The notes below the pieces were generated by a model. That model was not told the DNA's origin. It was given only the letters and a program-made list of their open reading frames with translations, and made no database searches. Positions 1 to 10,927 of a stretch of DNA of 40,860 nucleotides are shown here, piece by piece. The stretch comes from Liolophura sinensis (Eukaryota; Mollusca; Polyplacophora; Chitonida; Chitonidae). Where the stretch lies: the NCBI RefSeq assembly GCF_032854445.1, contig NW_027018328.1:1-40860 (forward strand), in the 5' to 3' direction. The translations under genes and the position numbers were made by a program. Each line of letters begins with the position of its first letter. Position 1 is the stretch's first letter.

Positions 1-128
1 AAAAAGTACAACTGAACACTGACCCACTTCAGTATAGTGCCAAAAGATGCGGAATTGAGCCAGGCATCGGCAGCTGTTGAAAAATTGCAAATTTCCCTGG
101 TTTCCATGGACTAAGAGCCGTTGCTGGG

Positions 129-134
129 CACGTG
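129..134. other. CACGTG palindrome (E-box core), representative of one per monomer
   Basis: CACGTG sits in GCACGTGATTATGAC about 130 bases into almost every monomer. The reverse complement ATCACGTG fits the consensus RTCACRTG of the yeast CDEI element bound by Cbf1. Exceptions are CACCTG at 9461, 27974 and 35610, CACGTC at 19188 and CACGGTG at 10008. Binding is not shown, and a six-base match is weak evidence. Confidence 0.35.
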
Positions 135-321
135 ATTATGACATAAATGATCATTCAGTTGTCACTACAGCCAAAAGTATTGGTCGGAGAGCAACGCGGT
201 TTGCACCATTCGATTTCTCGTCACAAAATACGTCAGATTAGCCTCTTACCAGCAGCACAGGAACAGTTTTTCCACTTTTGCATTTTTACCTGGTCTTTTT
301 GTTAATTGAAATCGGCTACAC

Positions 322-334
322 TGTACTCTGTACA
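322..334. other. TGTAC-TCT-GTACA inverted repeat, representative of one per monomer
   Basis: Five-base perfect arms around a three-base spacer, within the most uniform part of the monomer (ACTGTACTCTGTACAATCG). M8 and M24 have GCACTCTGTAC, which breaks one arm. A protein-binding or structural role is possible but unproven. Confidence 0.4.
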
Positions 335-483
335 ATCGCGACTGGTCATTACTATATTCAACTTTTGACTATAAGTTATGTGCCCTTCGGTAGCCCAGAA
401 GACGTCAAATCTATCGGCTAAGCCCATTCAACTCACCCAGCAATTGTCTTACTTCTAAGTCCAAGACAATCTCAATGTCTTTA

Positions 484-495
484 TCTACGTGTAGA
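484..495. other. TCTAC-GT-GTAGA inverted repeat, representative of one per monomer
   Basis: Five-base perfect arms with a two-base spacer in TTTATCTACGTGTAGAAAAA, near the 3' end of the monomer. M31 and M59 carry GTGGA, which breaks an arm. Confidence 0.4.
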
Positions 496-549
496 AAAAC
501 CACACCATTTGTACATAAAAAACACAAGGTACTTGATACAGTCTGCTGT

Positions 550-1098
550 AAAAAGTACAACTAAACACTGTCCCACATTTATAAGGTGCCAAAAGATGTG
601 GAATTGGGCCAGGCATCGGCAGCTGTTGAAAAATTGCAAATTTCCCTGGTTTCCATGGAGTAAGAGCCGTTGCTGGGCACGTGATTATGACATAAATGAT
701 CATTCAATTGTCACTACAGGCAAAAGTATTGGTCGGAGAGCAACGCGGTTTGCACCATACGATTTGTCGTCACAAAATACGTCGGATTAGCCTCTTACCA
801 GCAGCACTGGAACAGTTTTTCCACTTTTGCATTTTTGCCTGGTCTTTTTGTTAATTGAAACCGGCTACACTGTACTCTGTACAATCGCGACTGGTCATTA
901 CTATATTCAACTTTTGACTATAAGTTATGTGCCCTTCGGTAGCCCAGAAGACGTCAAATCTTTGGGCCAAGCCCATTTAACTCACCCAGCAATTGCCTTA
1001 CTTCTAAGTGCAAGACAATCTCAATGTCTTTATCTACGTGTAGAAAAACCACACCATTTGTACGTGAAAACCACAAGGTACTTGATACAGTCTGCTGT
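550..1098 (+). repeat. Satellite monomer M2, class b
   Basis: Mosaic of B-like CTGTCCCACATTTAT and GTGGAATTGGGCC with A-like GTTGAAAAATTG. It has CTACAGGCAAAAG, CATACGATTTG and GAAACCGGC. Closest copies are M59 and M73. Confidence 0.95.
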
Positions 1099-1647
1099 AA
1101 AAAGTACAACTGAACACTGACCCACTTCAGTAAGGTGCCAAAAGATTCGGAATTGAGCCAGGCATCGGCAGCTGTTGAAAAATTGCAAATTTCCCTGGTT
1201 TCCATGGAGTAAGAGCCGTTGCTGGGCACGTGATTATGACATAAATTATCATTCAATTGTCACTACAGCCAAAAGTATTGGTCGGAGAGCAACGCGGTTT
1301 GCACCATTCGATTTCTCGTCACAAAATACGTCGGATTAGCCTCTTACCAGCAGCACTGGAACATTTTTTCCACTTTTGCATTTTTACCTGGTCTTTTTGT
1401 TAATTGAAATCGGCTACACTGTACTCTGTACAATCGCGACTGGTCATTACTATATTCAACTTTTGACTATAAGTTATGTGCCCTTCGGTAGCCCAGAAGA
1501 CGTCAAACCTATCGGCTAAGCCCATTCAACTCACCCAGCAAATGTCTTACTTCTAAGTCCAAGACAATCTCAATGTCTTTATCTACGTGTAGAAAAATCA
1601 GACCATTTGTACATAAAAAACACAAGGTACTTGATACAGTCTGCTGT
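1099..1647 (+). repeat. Satellite monomer M3, class c
   Basis: Marked by GATTCGGAATTG, ATAAATTATCATTC, GAACATTTTTTCC, GTCAAACCTATCGG, AGCAAATGTC and AAATCAGACC. Matches M60 and M74 throughout, and M32 in its 5' part only. Confidence 0.95.
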
Positions 1648-2195
1648 AAAAAGTACAACTGAACACTGACCCACATTTATAAGGTGCCAAAAGATGCAGA
1701 ATCGGGCCAGGCATCGGCAGCTGTTAAAAATTGCAAATATCCCTGGTTTCCATGGAGTAAGAGCCGTTGCTGGGCACGTGATTATGACATCAATGATCAT
1801 TGATCTGTCGCTACAGCCAAAAGTATTGGTCGGAGAGCAACGCGGTTTGCACCATTCGATTTCTCGTCACAAAATACGTCGGATTAGCCTCTTACTAGTA
1901 GCACTGGAACAGTTTTTCCACTTTTGCATTTTTACCTGGTCTTTTTGTTAATTGAAATAGGCTACACTGTACTCTGTACAATCGCGACTGGTCATTACTA
2001 TATTCAACTTTTGACTATAAGTTATGTGCCCTTCGGTAGCCCAGAAGACGTCAAATCTTTGGGCTAAGCCCATTTAACTCACCCAGCAATTGCCTTACTT
2101 CTAAGTGCAAGACAATCTCAATGTCTTTATCTACGTGTAGAAAAACCACACCATTTGTACGTGAAAACCACAAGTTACTTGATACAGTCTGCTAT
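1648..2195 (+). repeat. Satellite monomer M4, class d (548 bp)
   Basis: B-group with GCAGAATCGGGCC, GAAATAGGC and CAAGTTACTTG. One A is missing in GTTAAAAATTGC compared with M61 and M75. Confidence 0.95.
2060..2072. other. TGGGCT-A-AGCCCA inverted repeat, present in a subset of monomers
   Basis: Six-base arms around one base occur where the tail reads TTTGGGCTAAGCCCA. Other monomers have GGGCCAAGCCC, CGGCTAAGCCC, CGGCTCAGCCC or GTGCTAAGCCC. All of these weaken the arms, so the palindrome is polymorphic and useful as a class marker. Confidence 0.4.
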
Positions 2196-2743
2196 AAAAA
2201 GTACAACTGAACACTAACCCACTTCAGTAAGGTGCCAAAAGATGCGGAATTGAGCCAGGCATCGCAGCTGTTGAAAAATTGCAAATTTCCCTGGTTTCCA
2301 TGGAGTAAGAGCCGTTGCTGGGCACGTGATTATGACATAAATGATCATTCAATTGTCGCTACAGCCAAAAGTATTGGTCGGAGAGCAACGCGGATTGCAC
2401 CATTCGATTTCTCGTCACAAAATACGTCGGATTAGGCTCTTACTACTAGCACTGGAACAGTTTTTCCACTTTTGCATTTTTGCCTGGTCTTTTTGTTAAT
2501 TGAAATCGGCTACACTGTACTCTGTACAATCGCGACTGGTCATTACTATATTCAACTTTTGACTATAAGTTATGTGCCCTTCGGTAGCCCAGAAGACGTC
2601 AAATCTTTGGGCTAAGCCCATTTAACTCACCCAGCAATTGCCTTACTTCTAAGTGCAAGACAATCTCAATGTCTTTATCTACGTGTAGAAAAACCACACC
2701 ATTTGTACGTGAAAACCACAAGGTACTTGATACAGTCTGCTGT
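2196..2743 (+). repeat. Satellite monomer M5, class e (548 bp)
   Basis: CACTAACCCACTTCAG start, GGATTGC and TAGGCTCTTACTACTAGC. A G is lost in GGCATCGCAGC. Class shared with M21 and M33. Confidence 0.93.
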
Positions 2744-3294
2744 AAAAAGTACAACTGAACACTAACCCACTTCAGTAAGGTGCCAAAAGATGCGGAATTG
2801 AGCCAGGCATCGGCAGCTGTTGAAAAATTGCACATTTCCCTGGTTTCCATGGAGTAAGAGGCCGTTGCTGGGCACGTGATTATGACATAAAATTATCATT
2901 CAATTGTCACTACAGCCAAAAGTATTGGTCGGAGAGCAACGTGGTTTGCACCATTCGATTTCTCGTCACAAAATACGTCGGATTAGCCTCTTACTAGTAG
3001 CACTGGAACAGTTTTTCCACTTTTGCATTTTTGCCTGGTCTTTTTGTTGATTGAAATCGGCTAAACTGTACTCTGTACAATCGCGACTGGTCATTACTAT
3101 ATTCAACTTTTGACTATAAGTTATGTGCCCTTCGGTAGCCCAGAAGACGTCAAATCTTTGGGCTAAGCCCATTTAACTCACCCAGCAATTGCCTTACTTC
3201 TAAGTCCAAGACAATCTTAATGTCTTTATCTACGTGTAGAAAAACCACACCATTTGTACGTGAAAAACACAAGGTACTTGATACAGTCTGCTGT
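2744..3294 (+). repeat. Satellite monomer M6, class f (551 bp)
   Basis: TGCACATTTCC, AACGTGGTTTGC, GTTGATTG, GGCTAAACTG and CAATCTTAATG. Extra bases in AGAGGCCG and CATAAAATTATC account for the length. Class shared with M22 and M34. Confidence 0.93.
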
Positions 3295-3842
3295 AAAAAG
3301 TACAACTGAACACTGACCCACATGAATAAGGTGCCAAAAGATGCGGAATTGAGCCAGGCATCGCAGCTGTTGAAAAATTGCAAATTTCCCTGGTTTCCAT
3401 GGAGTAAGAGCCGTTGCTGGGCACGTGATTATGACATAAATGATCATTCAATTGTCACTACAGCCAAAAGTATTGGTCGGAGAGCAACGCGGTTTGCACC
3501 ATTCGATTTCTCGTCACAAAATACGTCGGATTAGCCTCTTACCAGCAGCACTGGAACAGTTTGTCCACTTTTGCATTTTTGCTTCGTCTTTTTGTTAATT
3601 GAAATCGGCTACACTGTACTCTGTACAATCGCGACTGGTCATTACTATATTCAACTTTTGACTATAAGTTATGTGCCCTTCGGTAGCCCAGAAGACCTGA
3701 AATCTTTGGGCTAAGCCCATTTAACTCACCCAGCAATTGCCTTACTTCTAAGTGCAAGACAATCTCAATGTCTTTATCTACGTGTAGAAAAACCACACCA
3801 TTTGTACGTGAAAAACACAAGGTACTTGATACAGTCTGCTGT
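3295..3842 (+). repeat. Satellite monomer M7, class g (548 bp)
   Basis: CACATGAATAAGG, CAGTTTGTCCAC and GCTTCGTC, then a CCTGAAATC tail. A G is lost in GGCATCGCAGC near 3360. Class shared with M23 and M35. Confidence 0.93.
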
Positions 3843-4391
3843 AAAAAGTACAACTGACCACAGACCCACATGAATAAGGTGCCAAAAGATGCGCAATTGA
3901 GCCAGGCATCGGCAGCTGTTGAAAAATTGCAAATTTCCCTGGTTTCCATGGAGTAAGAGCCGTTGCTGGGCACGTGATTATGACATAAATGATCATTCAA
4001 TTGTCGCTACAGGCAAAAGTATTGGTCGGAGAGCAACGCGGTTTGCACCATTCGATTTGTCGTCACAAAATACGTCGGATTAGCCTCTTACCAGAAGCAC
4101 TGGAACAGTTTTTCCACTTTTGCATTTTTGCCTGGTCTTTTTGTTAATTGAAACCGGCTACACTGCACTCTGTACAATCGCGACTGGTCATTACTATATT
4201 CAACTTTTGACTATAAGTTATGTGCCCTTCGGTAGCCCAGAAGACCTGAAATCTTTCGGCTAAGCCCATTTAACTCACCCAGCAATTGCCTTACTTCTAA
4301 GTGCAAGACAATCTCAATGTCTTTATCTACGTGTAGAAAAACCACACCATTTGTACGTGAAAAACACAAGGTACTTGATACAGTCTGCTGT
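3843..4391 (+). repeat. Satellite monomer M8, class h
   Basis: GACCACAGACCCACATGAAT start, GATGCGCAATTG, CTACAGGCAAAAG, CATTCGATTTG, GAAACCGGC and CACTGCACTC. The only other h monomer is M24. Confidence 0.93.
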
Positions 4392-4940
4392 AAAAAGTAC
4401 AACTGAACACTAACCCACTTCAGTAAGGTGCCAAAAGATGGGGAATTGAGCCAGGCATCGGCAGCTGTTGAAAAATTGCAAATTTCCCTGGTGTCCATGG
4501 AGTAAGAGCCGTTGCTACGCACGTGATTATGACATAAATGATCATTCAATTGTCGCTACAGCCAAAAGTATTGGTCGGAGAGCAACGCGGATTGCACCAT
4601 TCGATTTCTCGTCACAAAATACGTCGGATTAGGCTCTTACTAGTAGCACTGGAACAGTTTTTCCACTTTTACATTTTTGCCTGGTCTTTTTGTTAATTGA
4701 AATCGGCTACACTGTACTCTGTACAATCGCGACTGGTCATTACTATATTCAACTTTTGACTATAAGTTATGTGCCCTTCGGTAGCCCAGAAGACGTCAAA
4801 TCTTTGGGCCAAGCCCATTTAACTCACCCAGCAATTGCCTTACTTCTAAGTGCAAGACAATCTCAATGTCTTTATCTACGTGTAGAAAAACTACACCATT
4901 TGTACGTGAAAACCACAAGGTACTTGATACAGTCTGCTGT
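4392..4940 (+). repeat. Satellite monomer M9, class i
   Basis: CACTAACCC start, GATGGGGAATTG, GGTGTCCATGG, GCTACGCACG, TTTTACATTTTT and AAACTACACC. Class shared with M25, M29, M36, M57 and M71. Confidence 0.93.
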
Positions 4941-5489
4941 AAAAAGTACAACTGAACACTGACCCACTTCAGTAAGGTGCCAAAAGATGCGGAATTGAGC
5001 CAGGCATCGGCAGCTGTTGAAAAATTGCAAATTTCCCTGGTTTCCATGGACTAAGAGCCGTTGCTGGGCACGTGATTATGACATAAATAATCATTCAATT
5101 GTCACTACAGCCAAAAGTATTGGTCGGAGAGCAACGCGGTTTGCACCATTCGATTTCTCGTCACAAAATACGTCGGATTAGCCTCTTACCAGCAGCACAG
5201 GAACAGTTTTTCCACTTTTGCATTTTTACCTGGTCTTTTTGTTAATTGAAATCGGCTACACTGTACTCTGTACAATCGCGACTGGTCATTACTATATTCA
5301 ACTTTTGACTATAAGTTATGTGCCCTTCGGTAGCCCAGAAGACGTCAAATCTATCGGCTAAGCCCATTCAACTCACCCAGCAATTGTCTTACTTCTAAGT
5401 CCAAGACAATCTCAATGTCTTTATCTACGTGTAGAAAAACCACACCATTTGTACATAAAAAACACAAGGTACTTGATACAGTCTGCTGT
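4941..5489 (+). repeat. Satellite monomer M10, class a (variant)
   Basis: Class a body (CATGGACTAAG, AGCACAGGAAC, GTCAAATCTATCGG), but with GTAAGG instead of GTATAG and with ATAAATAATCATTC. It matches M37. Confidence 0.93.
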
Positions 5490-6038
5490 AATAAGTACAA
5501 CTGAACACTGACCCACATTTATAAGGTGCCATAAGATGCAGAATTGGGCCAGGCATCGGCAGCTGTTGAAAAATTGCAAATATCCCTGGTTTCCATGGAG
5601 TAAGAGCCGTTGCTGGGCACGTGATCATGACATAAATGATCATTCAATTGTCACTACAGGCAAAAGTATTGGTCGGAGAGCAACGCGGATTGCACCATTC
5701 GATTTCTCGTCACAAAATACGTCGGATTAGGCTGTTACTAGTAGCACTGGAACAGTTTTTCCACTTTTGCATTTTTGCCTGGTCTTTTTGTTAATTGAAA
5801 TCGGCTACACTGTACTCTGTACAATCGCGACTGGTCATTACTATATTCAACTTTTGACTATAAGTTATGTGCCCTTCGGTAGCCCAGAAGACCTGAAATC
5901 TTTGGGCTAAGCCCATTTAACTCACCCAGCAATTGCCTTACTTCTAAGTCCAAGACAATCTCAATGTCTTTATCTACGTGTAGAAAAACCAGACCATTTG
6001 TACATAAAAAACACAAGGTACTTGATACAGTCTGCTGT
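5490..6038 (+). repeat. Satellite monomer M11, class b (variant)
   Basis: GTAATAAGTAC, GTGCCATAAGATGCAG, GTGATCATGAC and TAGGCTGTTACTAG. The near-twin is M38. Confidence 0.93.
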
Positions 6039-6589
6039 AAAAAGTACAACTAAACACTGACCCACATTTTTAAGGTGCCAAAAGATGTGGAATTGGGCCA
6101 GGCATCGGCAGCTGTTAAAAAATTGCAAGTATCCCTGGTTTCCATGGAGTAAGAGCCGTTGCTACGCACGTGATTATGACATCAATGATCATTGATCTGT
6201 CGCTACAGCCAAAAGTATTGGTCGGAGAGCAACGCGGTTTGCACCATTCGATTTCTCGTCACAAAATACGTCGGATTAGCCTCTTACTAGTAGCACTGGA
6301 ACAGTTTTTTCCACTTTTGCATTTTTGCTTCGTCTTTTTGTTAATTGAAGTCGGCTAAACTGTACTCTGTACAATCGCGACTGGTCATTACTATATTCAA
6401 CTTTTGACTATAAGTTATGTGCCCTTCGGTAGCCCAGAAGGACGTCAAATCTTTGGGCCAAGCCCATTTAACTCACCCAGCAATTGTCTTACTTCTAAGT
6501 CCAAGACAATCTCAATGTCTTTATCTACGTGTAGAAAAACCACACCATTTGGACGTTGAAAACACAAGGTACTTGATACAGTCTGCTGT
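6039..6589 (+). repeat. Satellite monomer M12, l/j mosaic (551 bp)
   Basis: Starts like an l monomer (CATTTTTAAGG), then continues as j: GCAAGTATCCC, GCTACGCACG, GATCTG, GAAGTCGGC and GGACGTT. M39 and M40 hold the two halves as separate monomers. Extra bases occur in GTTTTTTCC and AGAAGGACGTC. Confidence 0.88.
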
Positions 6590-7139
6590 AAAAAGTACAA
6601 CTGAACACTGACCCACTTCAGTAAGGTGCCAAAAGATGCGGAATTGAGCCAGGCATCGGCAGCTGTTGAAAAATTGCAAATATCCCTGGTTTCCATGGAG
6701 TAAGAGCCGTTGCTGGGCACGTGATTATGACATAAATTATCATTCAATTGTCACTACAGCCAAAAGTATTGGTCGGAGAGCAACGCGGATTGCACCATTT
6801 GATTTCTCGTCACAAAATACGTCGGATTAGCCTCTTACCAGCAGCACTGGAACATTTTTTCCACTTTTGCATTTTTACCTGGTCTTTTTGTTAATTGAAA
6901 TCGGCTACACTGTACTCTGTACAATCGCGACTTGTCATTACTATATTCAACTTTTGACTATAAGTTATGTGCCCTTCGGTAGCCCAGAAGACCTGAAATC
7001 TTTGTGCTAAGCCCATTTAACTCACCCAGCAATTGTCTTACTTGTAAGTGCAAGACAATCTCAATGTCTTTATCTACGTGTAGAAAAACCAGACCATTTG
7101 TACATAAAAAAACACAAGGTACTTGATACAGTCTGCTGT
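6590..7139 (+). repeat. Satellite monomer M13, class k (550 bp)
   Basis: CTTCAG start with GCAAATATCCC, ATAAATTATC, CACCATTTGATT, GAACATTTTTTCC, CGACTTGTC, TTTGTGCTAAG and CTTGTAAGTGC. Related to M41 and M47. Confidence 0.92.
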
Positions 7140-7688
7140 AAAAAGTACAACTAAACACTGACCCACATTTTTAAGGTGCCAAAAGATGTGGAATTGGGCC
7201 AGGCATCGGCAGCTGTTAAAAAATTGCAAATATCCCTGGTTTCCATGGAGTAAGAGCCGTTGCTGGGCACGTGATTATGACATCAATGATCAATCAATTG
7301 TCGCTACAGCCAAAAGTATTGGTCGGAGAGCAACGCGGTTTGCACCATTCGATTTCTCGTCACAAAATACGTCGGATTAGCCTCTTACCAGCAGCACTGG
7401 AACAGTTTTTCCACTTTTGCATTTTTACCTGGTCTTTTTGTTAATTGAAATCGGCTACACTGTACTCTGTACAATCGCGACTGGTCATTACTATATTCAA
7501 CTTTTGATTATAAGTTATGTGCCCTTCGGTAGCCCAGAAGACGTCAAATCTTTGGGCTAAGCCCATTTAACTCACCCAGCAATTGTCTTACTTCTAAGTC
7601 CAAGACAATCTCAATGTCTTTATCTACGTGTAGAAAAACCAGACCATTTGTACATAAAAAACACAAGGTACTTGATACAGTCTGCTGT
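7140..7688 (+). repeat. Satellite monomer M14, class l
   Basis: B-group with CATTTTTAAGG, CAATGATCAATCAATTG and a GATTATAAG tail. Class shared with M39, M42, M48 and M62. Confidence 0.93.
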
Positions 7689-8237
7689 AAAAAGTACAAC
7701 TAAACACTGACCCACATTTATAAGGTGCCAAAAGATGTGGAATTGGGCCAGGCATCGGCAGCTGTTAAAAAATTGCAAATATCCCTGGTTTCCATGGAGT
7801 AAGAGCCGTTGCTGGGCACGTGATTATAACATCAATGATCATTGATCTGTCGCTACAGCCAAAAGTATTGGTCGGAGAGCAACGCGGTTTGCACCATTCG
7901 ATTTCTCGTCACAAAATACGTCGGATTAGCCTCTTACTAGTAGCACTGGAACAGTTTTTCCACTTTTGCATTTTTGCTTCGTCTTTTTGTTAATTGAAAT
8001 CGGCTACACTGTACTCTGTACAATCGCGACTGGTCATTACTATATTCAACTTTTGACTATAAGTTATGTGCCCTTCGGTAGCCCAGAAGACGTCAAATCT
8101 TTGGGCTAAGCCCATTTAACTCACCCAGCAATTGCCTTACTTCTAAGTCCAAGACAATCTCAATGTCTTTATCTACGTGTAGAAAAACCAGACCATTTGT
8201 ACATAAAAAACACAAGGTACTTGATACAGTCTGCTGT
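7689..8237 (+). repeat. Satellite monomer M15, class m
   Basis: B-group with CGTGATTATAACATC, CATTGATCTG, ACTAGTAGC and GCTTCGTC. Class shared with M50 and M64. Confidence 0.93.
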
Positions 8238-8785
8238 AAAAAGTACAACTAAACACTGACCCACATTTTTAAGGTGCCAAAAGATGCGGAATTGAGCCAG
8301 GCATCGGCAGCTGTTGAAAAATTGCAAATTTCCCTGGTTTCCATGGAGTAAGAGCCGTTGCTGGGCACGTGATTATGACATAAATTATCATTCAATTGTC
8401 GCTACAGCCAAAAGTATTGGTCGGAGAGCAACGCGGATTGCACCATTTGATTTCTCGTCACAAAATACGTCGGATTAGCCTCTTACCAGCAGCACTGGAA
8501 CATTTTTTCCACTTTTGCATTTTTACCTGGTCTTTTTGTTAATTGAAATCGGCTACACTGTACTCTGTACAATCGCGACTGGTCATTACTATATTCAACT
8601 TTTGACTATAAGTTATGTGCCCTTCGGTAGCCAGAAGACCTGAAATCTTTGGGCCAAGCCCATTTAACTCACCCAGCAATTGTCTTACTTCTAAGTCCAA
8701 GACAATCTCAATGTCTTTATCTACGTGTAGAAAAACCAGACCATTTGTACATAAAAAACACAAGGTACTTGATACAGTCTGCTGT
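8238..8785 (+). repeat. Satellite monomer M16, class k mosaic (548 bp)
   Basis: CATTTTTAAGG start joined to an A-group k-like body (GCGGAATTGAGCC, ATAAATTATC, CACCATTTGATT, GAACATTTTTTCC). A C is lost in GGTAGCCAGAAG at about 8631. Confidence 0.88.
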
Positions 8786-9331
8786 AAAAAGTACAACTAA
8801 ACACTGACCCACATTTTTAAGGTGCCAAAAGATGTGGAATTGGGCCAGCATCGGCAGCTGTTAAAAAATGGCAAATATCCCTGGTTTCCATGCAGTAAGA
8901 GCCGTTGCTGGGCACGTGATTATGACATCATTGATCAATCAATTGTCGCTACAGCCAAAAGTATTGGTCGGAGAGCAACGCGGTTTGCACCATTCGATTT
9001 CTCGTCACAAAATACGTCGGATTAGCCTCTTACCAGCAGCACTGGAACAGTTTTTCCACTTTTCCATTTTTACCTGGTCTTTTTGTTAATTGAAATCGGC
9101 TACACTGTACTCTGTACAATCGCGACTGGTCATACTATATTCAACTTTTGATTATAAGTTATGTGCCCTTCGGTAGCCCAGAAGACGTCAAATCTTTGGG
9201 CTAAGCCCATTTAACTCACCCAGCAATTGTCTTACTTCTAAGTCCAAGACAATCTCAATGTCTTATCTACGTGTAGAAAAACCAGACCATTTGTACATAA
9301 AAAACACAAGGTACTTGATACAGTCTGCTGT
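8786..9331 (+). repeat. Satellite monomer M17, class n (546 bp)
   Basis: TTAAAAAATGGC and CATCATTGATCAATC place it with M51 and M65. Single bases are missing in GGCCAGCATCGG, GGTCATACTAT and GTCTTATCTACG, which look like sequence errors. Confidence 0.92.
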
Positions 9332-9879
9332 AAAAAATACAACTGAACACTGACCCACATTTATAGGTTGCCAAAAGATGCGGAATTGAGCCAGGCATCG
9401 GCAGCTGTTGAAAAATTGCAAATTTTCCCTGGTTTCCATGGAGTAAGAACCGTTGCTGGGCACCTGATTATGAATAAATGATCATTCAATTGTCGCTACA
9501 GCCAAAAGTATTGGTCGGAGAGCAACGCGGATTGCACCATTCGATTTCTCGTCACAAAATACGTCGGATTAGGCTGTTACTAGTAGCACTGGAACAGTTT
9601 TTCCACTTTTGCATTTTTGCCTGGTCTTTTGTTAATTGAAATCGGCTACACTGTACTCTGTACAATCGCGACTGGTCATTACTATATTCAACTTTTGACT
9701 ATAAGTTATGTGCCCTTCGGTAGCCCAGAAGACCTGAAATCTTTGTGCTAAGCCCATTTAACTCACCCAGCAATTGCCTTACTTCTAAGTCCAAGAAAAT
9801 CTCAATGTCTTTATCTACGTGTAGAAAAACCAGACCATTTGTACATAAAAAACACAAGGTACTTGATACAGTCTGCTGT
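9332..9879 (+). repeat. Satellite monomer M18, class o (548 bp)
   Basis: TAAAAAATAC start, TTATAGGTTGCC, AAGAACCGTTGC and CACCTGATT. Matches M52 and M66. AC is missing in ATTATGAATAAATG, with further one-base indels in AATTTTCCC and GGTCTTTTGTT. Confidence 0.92.
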
Positions 9880-10429
9880 AAAAAGTACAACTAAACACTG
9901 ACCCACATTTATAAGGTGCCAAAAGATGTGGAATTGGGCCAGGCATCGGCAGCTGTTAAAAAATTGCAAGTATCCCTGGTTTCCATGGAGTAAGAGCCGT
10001 TGCTACGCACGGTGATTATGACATCAATGATCATTGATCTGTCGCTACAGCCAAAAGGTATTGGTCGGAGAGCAACGCGGTTTGCACCATTCGATTTCTC
10101 GTCACAAAATACGTCGGATTAGCCTCTTACTAGTAGCACTGGAACAGTTTTTCCACTTTTGCATTTTTACTTCGTCTTTTTGTTAATTGAAATCGGCTAA
10201 ACTGTACTCTGTACAATCGCGACTGGTCATTACTATATTCAACTTTTAACTATAATTTATGTGCCCTTCGGTAGCCCAGAGACGTCAAATCTTTGGGCTA
10301 AGCCCATTTAACTCACCCAGCAATTGTCTTACTTCTAAGTCCAAGACAATCTCAATGTCTTTATCTACGTGTAGAAAAACCATACCATTTGGACGTTAAA
10401 AACACAAGGTACTTGATACAGTCTGCTGT
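9880..10429 (+). repeat. Satellite monomer M19, class j (550 bp)
   Basis: GCAAGTATCCC, GCTACGCACGGTG, ACTTCGTC, GGCTAAACTG, TTAACTATAATTTATG and ACCATACCATTTGGACG. Matches M53 and M67. Extra G bases disrupt CACGTG and CAAAAGGTATT. Confidence 0.92.
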
Positions 10430-10927
10430 AAAAAGTACAACTAAACACTGACCCACATTTATAAGGTGCCAAAAGATGTGGAATTGGGCCAGGCATCGGC
10501 AGCTGTTAAAAAATTACAAATATCCCTGGTTTCCATGGAGTAAGAGCCGTTGCTGGGCACGTGATTATGACATCAATGATCATTGATCTGTCGCTACAGC
10601 CAACAGTATTGGTCGGAGAGCAACGCGGTTTGCACCATTCGATTTCTCGTCACAAAATACGTCGGATTACGTCTTTTTCTTAATTGAAATCGGCTACACT
10701 GTACTCTGTACAATCGCGACTGGTCATTACTATATTCAACTTTTGACTATAAGTTATGTGCCCTTCGGTAGCCCAGAAGACCTGAAATCTTTGGGCCAAG
10801 CCCATTTAACTAACCCAGCAATTGCCTTACTTCTAAGTGCAAGACAATCTCAATGTCTTTATCTACGTGTAGAAAAACCACACCATTTGTACGTGAAAAC
10901 CACAAGGTACTTGATACAGTCTGCTGT
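10430..10927 (+). repeat. Truncated satellite monomer M20, class p (498 bp)
   Basis: B-group 5' half (AATTACAAATATCC, CATTGATCTG) with the 51-bp deletion at 10669/10670, read as GGATTACGTC then TTTTTCTTAATTG. The tail (CCTGAAATC, AAGTGC, GTGAAAACC) leads into class e. Confidence 0.93.

Larger units (their letters stand above)
1..549 (+). repeat. Satellite monomer M1, class a
   Basis: A-group 5' half with GTATAGTGCC, CATGGACTAAG, CATTCAGTTG, CGTCAGATTAG and AGCACAGGAAC. The tail has GTCAAATCTATCGG and TACATAAAA. Closest copies are M58 and M72. Confidence 0.95.
1..2195 (+). repeat. a-b-c-d monomer block, copy 1
   Basis: M1-M4 carry the serial markers GTATAGTGCC plus CATTCAGTTG, then CTGTCCCACATTTAT plus CATACGATTTG, then GATTCGGAATTG plus GAACATTTTTTCC, then GCAGAATCGGG plus GAAATAGGC. 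The same order occurs at 31090-33285 and 38728-40860. The window may start partway through a larger unit. Confidence 0.9.
2196..4940 (+). repeat. e-f-g-h-i block, copy 1
   Basis: M5-M9 form a five-monomer block marked in order by CTTACTACTAGCAC, TGCACATTTCC with AACGTGGTTTGC, CACATGAATAAGG with CAGTTTGTCCAC, GACCACAGACCCAC with CACTGCACTCTG, and GCTACGCACG with TTTTACATTTTT. It is found complete again at 10928. Confidence 0.9.

Noticed and set aside
3662-4000. Recurring minus-strand open frame of 112 codons, also in M9, M24, M25, M28, M29, M33, M36, M56, M57, M70 and others
   Set aside because: It recurs because the repeat recurs. In many monomers class variants or indels shorten it to 63-100 codons. 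Differences between copies often change the residue, no conserved domain is recognisable, and no promoter or other gene context is seen. A dN/dS test over all copies would settle it; a ratio well below 1 would revive it.
10660-10680. Deletion junction GGATTACGTC as an insertion or excision scar of a mobile element
   Set aside because: The missing 51 bases are ordinary monomer sequence present in the other copies, so it is a simple deletion with no terminal repeats at its edges.
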